Source: Ensifer sp. USDA 6670 (lineage in GTDB: Bacteria > Pseudomonadota > Alphaproteobacteria > Rhizobiales > Rhizobiaceae). Taken from it: a stretch of DNA of 64,000 bases. Each line of letters starts with the position of its first letter. The first letter of the stretch is position 1. Under the pieces are notes generated by a model. That model was given only the letters and a program-made list of their open reading frames with translations. It ran no database searches and was not told the DNA's origin. The position numbers and the translations under genes were made by a program. Where the stretch lies: NCBI GenBank assembly GCA_000421085.1, contig ATWE01000005.1:186001-250000 (forward strand), in the 5' to 3' direction. Shown in pieces: positions 58,941-64,000 of the stretch.

Positions 58941-58960
58941 TAATAAGCTTTGCTTATCAT
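58941..58960. promoter_or_regulatory. Possible MarR operator
   Basis: ATAAGC-TTT-GCTTAT (58943-58957), flanked by further partial symmetry, lies 23 bp upstream of the MarR start codon. Size and location fit a MarR dimer site; the evidence is otherwise only symmetry. Confidence 0.55.
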
Positions 58961-59253
58961 ATCCATTCCGGCCGTTCAACGCGAGCACGCCCGTCATCGG
59001 GTTCCACTCCTCGTGTCGCGGATTGCCGAACTGTCAAAAAATTGATATGAGCACGGTCATGGAATCCAAATTCGGATGTCGCGAGCAGAAGATCGTCGTG
59101 CTGCAGGATCACAAGCGCCTGCCGGCACGCTTTTTTGCGCGCGTTTCAGGGGCGCTCACCAGCCGCCTATCCTGATCGCACGATCAGCTGTTACCGGCCG
59201 CATTGGCGCCGGCCCCATTCCACATTCTTGAAAATACGATGGATACATATGCC
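58961..59253. other. Leader region of leuC
   Basis: Just under 300 bp. It includes a 42-codon ORF, ATG at 59047 to TGA at 59175, without a Shine-Dalgarno sequence, and then a GGCCG...CGCCGGCC stem at about 59194-59216. No Leu-codon run is present, so classical attenuation is not supported. Confidence 0.4.
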
Positions 59254-60663
59254 ATGAGCGCACCGCGTACTCTTTACGACAAGATCTGGGACGATCACCT
59301 GGTCGACAGCCAGGACGACGGAACCTGTCTTCTCTACATCGACCGTCACCTCGTTCACGAGGTGACGAGCCCGCAGGCCTTCGAGGGACTGCGCATGGCC
59401 GGACGCAATGTTCGTGCCCCGGAAAAGACGCTCGCCGTCGTCGACCATAACGTCCCGACTTCGCCGGATCGCCATCTCGGCATCAAGAACGAGGAAAGCC
59501 GCATCCAGGTCGAGGCGCTTGCCAGGAACGCCGCGGATTTCGGCGTCGAATATTATTCGGAGAACGACAAGCGCCAGGGGATCGTTCACATCGTCGGCCC
59601 GGAGCAGGGCTTCACGCTGCCGGGCATGACGATCGTCTGCGGCGACAGCCACACTTCGACGCACGGCGCTTTCGGTGCGCTGGCGCACGGCATCGGCACG
59701 TCCGAGGTCGAGCATGTGCTGGCGACGCAGACGCTGATCCAGAAAAAGGCAAAGAACATGCTGGTGCGTGTCGACGGCCAGCTGCCGCCGGGCGTCACCG
59801 CAAAGGACATCATCCTTGCGATCATCGGCGAGATCGGCACGGCGGGTGGCACCGGCCACGTCATCGAGTTCGCCGGCGAAGCGATCCGGTCGCTGTCGAT
59901 GGAAGGCCGCATGACGGTCTGCAACATGACGATCGAAGGCGGCGCGCGCGCCGGGCTGATCGCGCCGGACGAAACCACCTTCGAGTACATAAAGGACAAG
60001 CCGCGCGCCCCCAAAGGCGATGCCTGGGACAGGGCGATCGAATACTGGAAGACGCTGCACACGGACGAAGGCGCCCATTACGACCGCGTCGTCGTGCTCG
60101 ATGCTGCCAATCTGCCGCCGATCGTTTCCTGGGGCTCCTCGCCGGAAGACGTCGTCTCCGTCCAGGGCGTCGTTCCCAACCCGGATGACATCCAGGACGA
60201 GACGAAGCGGACCTCCAAGTGGCGGGCGCTCGACTATATGGGCCTGAAGCCCGGCACGAAGATCACCGATATCGCCATCGACCGGGTGTTCATCGGCTCC
60301 TGCACGAATGGCCGCATAGAGGACCTGCGCGCCGTCGCGGAGGTGGTCGAGGGCCGCAAGGTCGCCCCGACCGTTTCGGCGATGATCGTTCCGGGCTCCG
60401 GCCTGGTCAAGGAACAGGCGGAAGCGGAAGGCCTGGACAAGATCTTCAAGGAAGCGGGCTTCGACTGGCGCGAGCCCGGCTGTTCCATGTGCCTGGCGAT
60501 GAACGACGACCGCCTGAAGCCCGGCGAACGTTGTGCCTCTACATCGAACCGCAACTTCGAAGGCCGCCAGGGATTCAAGGGGCGCACGCATCTGCTTTCT
60601 CCGGCGATGGCAGCTGCTGCGGCGGTCGCTGGCCATTTTGTCGACATTCGCGAGTGGAAATAG
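59254..60663 (+). CDS. leuC: 3-isopropylmalate dehydratase large subunit
   Basis: A 469-aa aconitase-family protein that isomerises isopropylmalate in leucine synthesis together with LeuD, which is not in this window. The cluster cysteines are in [14 protein letters not shown] and [31 protein letters not shown] is an active-site segment. The ATG at 59254 ([15 protein letters not shown]) gives the usual length; ATG at 59239 or 59203 would add 5-17 residues. A strong terminator follows. Confidence 0.96.
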   Translation: MSAPRTLYDKIWDDHLVDSQDDGTCLLYIDRHLVHEVTSPQAFEGLRMAGRNVRAPEKTLAVVDHNVPTSPDRHLGIKNEESRIQVEALARNAADFGVEYYSENDKRQGIVHIVGPEQGFTLPGMTIVCGDSHTSTHGAFGALAHGIGTSEVEHVLATQTLIQKKAKNMLVRVDGQLPPGVTAKDIILAIIGEIGTAGGTGHVIEFAGEAIRSLSMEGRMTVCNMTIEGGARAGLIAPDETTFEYIKDKPRAPKGDAWDRAIEYWKTLHTDEGAHYDRVVVLDAANLPPIVSWGSSPEDVVSVQGVVPNPDDIQDETKRTSKWRALDYMGLKPGTKITDIAIDRVFIGSCTNGRIEDLRAVAEVVEGRKVAPTVSAMIVPGSGLVKEQAEAEGLDKIFKEAGFDWREPGCSMCLAMNDDRLKPGERCASTSNRNFEGRQGFKGRTHLLSPAMAAAAAVAGHFVDIREWK

Positions 60664-60690
60664 CCGGTTTTGAGCTTTTCCGGCGTTTGA

Positions 60691-60715
60691 GCCGCCCTTC
60701 GGGGCGGCTTTTTTT
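60691..60715 (+). terminator. Rho-independent terminator of leuC
   Basis: GCCGCCC-TTCG-GGGCGGC followed by TTTTTTT, 27 bases after the leuC stop codon. Confidence 0.97.
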
Positions 60716-60776
60716 ATACTCATGATGATGCGACAATGCGCTGCCGGCCCCCAATTCGCTGCCCTGAGGAGCTCTC

Positions 60777-61328
60777 ATGCCCGATGACGCCCGGCCCGCG
60801 ACACGCCGACTGATGCTGCTCCGCCATGCGAAGTCCGCCTGGCCGGACGGCGTTGCCGACCATCGCCGGCCGCTTTCGGAGCGCGGACGGAAAGCAGCGC
60901 CCGTAGTCGGCGCCTTCATGGCCCGGCAAGGGCTCGCTCCGGACCTGGCGCTCGTTTCGACCGCGCGGCGCGCGCAGGAGACCTGGGAGCTCGTCGCCGG
61001 GACATTGCCGCACAAGATTCCCGAGCGCGATGCGGTCGGCATCTACGAGGTCGCCGCAACGGCCATTCTCGATGCGATCCGCAGGGTCGAGCCGACGGTG
61101 GAGAAACTGCTCCTCGTCGGCCACAATCCGGGAATGGCTGATCTCTCGCTTCTGCTTGCCCGGCGCGGCGATGAAGCTGCGCTGGAGCGCCTGAAAGAGA
61201 AGTTTCCGACATGCGGGCTCGCGGTCATCGATTTCGACGTCGAGCGCTGGTCGGAGATCGCGCCCGGCACCGGCCGCCTGGTTCGCTTCGTGACGCCGCG
61301 CATGCTCGAGGAGGAACGATCGGGCTGA
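60777..61328 (+). CDS. sixA: Phosphohistidine phosphatase SixA-like
   Basis: A 183-aa histidine phosphatase. The RHG-type nucleophile motif is LMLLRHAKSAW, the second histidine lies in LLLVGHNPGMADLSLLL, and basic side chains occur in STARRAQETW. SixA removes phosphate from histidine phosphotransfer domains. The natural partner here is not evident. Confidence 0.9.
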   Translation: MPDDARPATRRLMLLRHAKSAWPDGVADHRRPLSERGRKAAPVVGAFMARQGLAPDLALVSTARRAQETWELVAGTLPHKIPERDAVGIYEVAATAILDAIRRVEPTVEKLLLVGHNPGMADLSLLLARRGDEAALERLKEKFPTCGLAVIDFDVERWSEIAPGTGRLVRFVTPRMLEEERSG

Positions 61329-61365
61329 TTCGGAGTGCCCGTTCGGCTTCTTCGCGGGGCGAAAG

Positions 61366-61923
61366 CTACATCACCTTCACGATCATGCCGCGGTGCATTT
61401 GCCGGATCAGTCGCCGCATCGCCGAAAGGCTGACGGCCACGCAACCCTCGGTCGGCCCGTAGCCCGGGCGGATGAGGTGGAAGAAGATCGCCGAGCCGGC
61501 ATTGCGCCTGCGGGAGGAGATGTTCCAATCCATGACGAGGCAGATGTCGTAGAGCCCGTCGTCGCGCATCATGCGTTCATGTCCGCCACGAAACGGCGCC
61601 CTGACGGGGCGATTGTAGCACGGGTGTTGCGGGGCATCGCACCAGAGCATGTCGCCCCGGATGGCGCGCATCGGCAGGCGCGTCGGGGGCAACGGGACGC
61701 GATCGCGCCTGATATAGCCGCCGATGAGCCGCATGCCCGCGCGGGGCGTCGCCCCATCGCCTTCGCGCTTGATGGCAGTGACGCCGCTTCGCCCGATCGC
61801 GGCCTGCTCGACCCGCCCGTCGAAAAGCACGAGGGCGCGCTTCCGGTCGCGCGGAGCGGTTCTGACGACGATGGTCCCTTTTCTGGATCCTGTAGTTGAC
61901 GCCTTCTTACGCATCGGTCTCAC
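61366..61923 (-). CDS. L,D-transpeptidase (YkuD-family)
   Basis: A 185-aa protein. The catalytic pattern is AIFFHLIRPGYGPTEGCVAVS, in which His and Cys agree with the YkuD HxxxxxxxSxGCxR-type motif (Thr-Glu-Gly-Cys here). It would crosslink peptidoglycan or attach proteins to it. No signal peptide is clear; the basic N-terminus (MRKKASTTGSRKG) is more like a membrane-free or atypical export signal, which is a weakness in the call for a periplasmic enzyme. Confidence 0.8.
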   Translation of the reverse strand: MRPMRKKASTTGSRKGTIVVRTAPRDRKRALVLFDGRVEQAAIGRSGVTAIKREGDGATPRAGMRLIGGYIRRDRVPLPPTRLPMRAIRGDMLWCDAPQHPCYNRPVRAPFRGGHERMMRDDGLYDICLVMDWNISSRRRNAGSAIFFHLIRPGYGPTEGCVAVSLSAMRRLIRQMHRGMIVKVM

Positions 61924-61985
61924 AAATTCTTGCTTTGCCGTGATCTCGCCGCGACCTTAAGCCGGTTTTCATATATGACGATGCC

Positions 61986-62091
61986 TAAAGCGCCGTGCGT
62001 CTCATCAGACGCGCAGACGTCGCTGCGGCCACTTTCAGTTGCGGCCTGTTTCTATCCTAAATAGGTTAGGATTTAAGGAAACATGCGGCAG
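61986..62091 (+). repeat. Hairpin-bearing rhizobial repeat, copy upstream of the response regulator
   Basis: Contains AAAGCGCCGTGCGTCTCATCAGACGCGC, GACGTCGCTGC, then TCCTAAATA-GGTTAGG-ATTTAAGGA and ACATGCGGCAGCG. It aligns by eye with the argG-upstream copy. Confidence 0.7.
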
Positions 62092-62159
62092 CGACCGCCG
62101 CGCTTGCCAAGAGCGGCATTTGAGTTAGTTTTGAATCAGGAAGCAACAGGAACTGTCCC

Positions 62160-62843
62160 ATGGCGACTCGCACCATCCTCCTTGTCGACGACGACGATGA
62201 TCTGCGTGAGACGTTGATAGAACAGCTCTCCCTTTACGAAGAGTTCGACCTTCTGCAGGAATCGACCGCCGGGAAGGGCATTCAGATGGCGCGCGGCCGA
62301 CAAGTCGACCTCCTGATCATGGATGTCGGTCTGCCGGACATGGACGGGCGCGAGGCGGTGAAGCTCTTGCGCAAGGGTGGCTTCAAGGCGCCGATCATCA
62401 TGCTGACCGGCCACGACACCGATTCCGATACGATCCTCGGCCTCGAAGCCGGCGCCAACGATTATGTGACGAAGCCGTTCCGCTTCGCCGTGCTGCTTGC
62501 CCGCATTCGCGCCCAGCTTCGCCAGCACGAGCAGAGCGAGGACGCGACCTTCAATGTCGGCCCCTACACATTCAAGCCCAGCCAGAAGCTGCTTACCATG
62601 GAGAACGGCCAGAAGATCCGGCTGACGGAAAAGGAAGCCGCAATCATCCGCTACCTCTACCGCGCCGACCAGAAAGTGGTCACCCGCGACGTGCTGCTCG
62701 AGGAGGTCTGGGGCTATAATTCCGGCGTCACGACCCATACGCTCGAGACGCATGTCTACCGGCTGCGCCAGAAAATCGAGCGCGACCCTTCCAATGCCGA
62801 GATATTGGTGACAGAAAACGGCGGCTACAAGATCGTTCCCTAA
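62160..62843 (+). CDS. OmpR-family response regulator
   Basis: A 227-aa two-component regulator. The receiver domain (residues 3-118) has the acidic pocket VDDDDDL, the phosphoacceptor Asp about 55 in LLIMDVGLPDMDG, Thr in MLTGHD and Lys in YVTKPFR. The winged helix (about 130-227) contains LTEKEAAIIRYLYRA and THTLETHVYRLRQKIERDP. The start MATRTILLVDDDDDLRETLIEQLSLYEEFD resembles CenR of other alphaproteobacteria, an envelope regulator; I hold this only tentatively. No histidine kinase gene lies beside it. Confidence 0.92.
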   Translation: MATRTILLVDDDDDLRETLIEQLSLYEEFDLLQESTAGKGIQMARGRQVDLLIMDVGLPDMDGREAVKLLRKGGFKAPIIMLTGHDTDSDTILGLEAGANDYVTKPFRFAVLLARIRAQLRQHEQSEDATFNVGPYTFKPSQKLLTMENGQKIRLTEKEAAIIRYLYRADQKVVTRDVLLEEVWGYNSGVTTHTLETHVYRLRQKIERDPSNAEILVTENGGYKIVP

Positions 62844-62875
62844 GCCGGACGACATGACCGGGGGAGATTTGCCGC

Positions 62876-63331
62876 TTGGCGCTCAATGACGACATCGCAC
62901 TCTTGTCCAACGTGTCGCTCTTCGCCGACATCGGCGAGGACAAGCTGAGGCTGATCGCCTTCGGCGCCGAGCGCCGCCGGGTGGCCAAGGGGCACGAACT
63001 TTTCCGGGAAGGCGCGCCGGCCGATTGCGCCTATGCCGTGGCGGCCGGCAGCTTCGCGCTTTCAAATGCGAACGCGCAGGGCCGCCAACAGCAAGTCATG
63101 ACCGTCGGCCGCGGCACGCTCCTGTCCGAGCTCGCGCTCATCTCGATGGTCGAGCGCAAGTTCACCGCGACGGCGCAGGAGGACAGCGAAGTGATCCGGA
63201 TCAACCGGCCGCTCTTCCGCCGGATGCTGGAGGAATATCCCGAGGTGACCGCCATGGTGGAAGCCCGCATCCGAGAAAATATACAGGCGATGATCCGGCG
63301 CGTGGAAGCGCTCGCCGGACGGTTTGCGTAG
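62876..63331 (+). CDS. Cyclic nucleotide-binding domain protein without DNA-binding domain
   Basis: A 151-aa protein consisting of a single CAP-like cNMP-binding fold: LLSNVSLFADIGEDKLRLIAFGAERRRVAKGHELFREGAPADCAYAVAAGSFAL and GRGTLLSELALISMVERKFTATAQEDSEVIRINRPLF. It ends in a helix after the beta-roll, with no helix-turn-helix. The phosphate-binding cassette (LLSELALI) is altered relative to the usual GELAL...R. A TTG start at 62876, 33 bp after the response regulator, suggests an operon. Role unknown. Confidence 0.87.
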   Translation: MALNDDIALLSNVSLFADIGEDKLRLIAFGAERRRVAKGHELFREGAPADCAYAVAAGSFALSNANAQGRQQQVMTVGRGTLLSELALISMVERKFTATAQEDSEVIRINRPLFRRMLEEYPEVTAMVEARIRENIQAMIRRVEALAGRFA

Positions 63332-63344
63332 GCGGCCGGCGTCG

Positions 63345-64000
63345 TCAAAGCTCGAAATGCGCGATGACAGGCACATGGTCGGACGGACGCTCCCAGCCGC
63401 GCGCTTCCTTGAGGATCTCGACGCGGACGAGCTGGCTTGCGAGATCGGCGGAGGACCAGATGTGGTCGAGGCGGCGTCCCCGGTCGGCGGCGGTCCAGTC
63501 CTTCGCCCGATAGCTCCACCAGGTGTAAAGCTTTTCCGGCGGCGGCGCGTGGCGGCGCATGAGGTCGACCCAAGCACCTCCGGTCAGCACCGAGACCAGA
63601 CCCTCGGTCTCGATCGGCGTATGGCTGACGACCTTGAGCAGCTGCTTGTGCGACCAGACGTCGTCTTCGAGAGGCGCGATGTTGAGATCGCCGACGAGGA
63701 TCGACGAGACGCCCGCCTCGGCCTCCGCGTGCAGCAGCTTCATTTCGTCGACGAAGTCGAGCTTGTGTCCGAACTTCGGATTGACCGTGCGATCCGGCTC
63801 GTCGCCGCCGGCCGGTACATAGAAATTATGAAGGCGGATCGTCTTTCCACCGGCCGCGAAGAGGACGGAGAGATGGCGTGCATCGCCGACGCCGCAGTAG
63901 TCGCGGCGGTCGGACAGTTCATGAAGCGGCAGGCGAGAGATGGTGGCGACGCCGTGATAGCCCTTCTGCCCGTGCATCTCGATGTATTCGTAGCCGAGCT
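63345..64000 (-). CDS. xthA: Exodeoxyribonuclease III (5' end outside window)
   Basis: The C-terminal part (about 218 residues) of an exonuclease III/AP endonuclease. HGQKGYHGVATISR, GDLNIAPLEDDVW, and the C-terminal RGRRLDHIWSSADL and ERPSDHVPVIAHF contain the catalytic Asp/Asn and terminal Asp-His pair. The frame is open to the window end and the first ATG at 63977 is internal (GYEYIEMHGQKG). It repairs abasic sites and 3'-blocked ends. It is convergent with the cNMP-binding gene. Confidence 0.95.
   Translation of the reverse strand, partial: LGYEYIEMHGQKGYHGVATISRLPLHELSDRRDYCGVGDARHLSVLFAAGGKTIRLHNFYVPAGGDEPDRTVNPKFGHKLDFVDEMKLLHAEAEAGVSSILVGDLNIAPLEDDVWSHKQLLKVVSHTPIETEGLVSVLTGGAWVDLMRRHAPPPEKLYTWWSYRAKDWTAADRGRRLDHIWSSADLASQLVRVEILKEARGWERPSDHVPVIAHFEL

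Overview
The window is about 64 kb of GC-rich alphaproteobacterial chromosome. Gene content, gene order and repeats fit the genus Sinorhizobium/Ensifer. The signs are a PhaR-PhaA-PhaB block, an RpoH2-type heat-shock sigma factor behind a textbook EcfG/RpoE2 promoter, A/E/K-rich tails on L19 and S16, RIME-type intergenic mosaic elements and several rhizobial palindromic repeats. I recognise the order from memory of S. meliloti-like genomes; the exact species cannot be fixed from the sequence alone. It is a housekeeping region. I see no prophage, IS element, CRISPR array, toxin-antitoxin pair, rRNA or tRNA.

Layout. 1-3.8 kb: the end of a glutathione S-transferase gene, rpmF, phaR facing away from phaAB (polyhydroxybutyrate synthesis). 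4.5-11.1 kb: a SUV3-like helicase, an S4-domain RNA-binding protein, FdxA ferredoxin, a CarD-type regulator and rpoH2, all on the + strand. 11.3-16.9 kb (-): an M48 metalloprotease lipoprotein and the thiBPQ thiamine transporter behind a TPP riboswitch. 17-20 kb (+): a GNAT protein, thiamine pyrophosphokinase and an ABC-F ATPase. 20.1-21.8 kb (-): an amino-acid-type permease and binding protein with no ATPase beside them. 22-27.3 kb: translation and secretion genes rplS, trmD, rimM, rpsP, a chorismate mutase gene and ffh (-), with a TSUP permease on the + strand. 27.7-32.8 kb (+): dapF, mtaB, ftsY, yciB and a DUF2585 gene. 32.8-35.7 kb (-): ccmABCDG for haem export and cytochrome c maturation. 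36-42 kb (+): acnA, DUF1223, DUF2794, and an ArsR/AHSA1/ClpP-like trio. 42-47.7 kb: a GNAT gene, a Bax-inhibitor-1 membrane protein, and a YbbP/YbbA ABC pair divergent from a TesA-type esterase. 47.8-55 kb (+): thpR, phhB, a DUF1232 gene, an IalB-like gene, rlmN and a three-gene COG2984/4120/1101 ABC transporter. 55-60.7 kb: a LysE-type exporter, argG, a MarR/MFS pair, leuC. 60.8-64 kb: SixA, an L,D-transpeptidase, an OmpR-type response regulator with a cNMP-binding protein, and the 3' part of an exonuclease III gene.

How genes work together: phaA and phaB make (R)-3-hydroxybutyryl-CoA and PhaR regulates the polymer pathway. The riboswitch-controlled ThiBPQ importer sits near the kinase that pyrophosphorylates thiamine. 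Ffh and FtsY are the two GTPases of the signal recognition pathway. CcmA/B/C/D/G are consecutive components of System I cytochrome c maturation.

The most unusual signals are repeats rather than genes. Two in-frame copies of a 60-bp palindromic element are translated inside the acidic N-terminal region of FtsY. Three copies of a hairpin-bearing repeat lie in the promoter regions of argG, a response regulator and the helicase. A 34-bp repeat pair in inverted orientation flanks the space beside thiQ. Three RIME-like elements occur, and a 28-bp tandem triplication covers the stop codon of phhB. I found no convincing wholly new multi-gene system; the ArsR/AHSA1/ClpP-like trio and the ATPase-less transporter pair are the best gene-level candidates.
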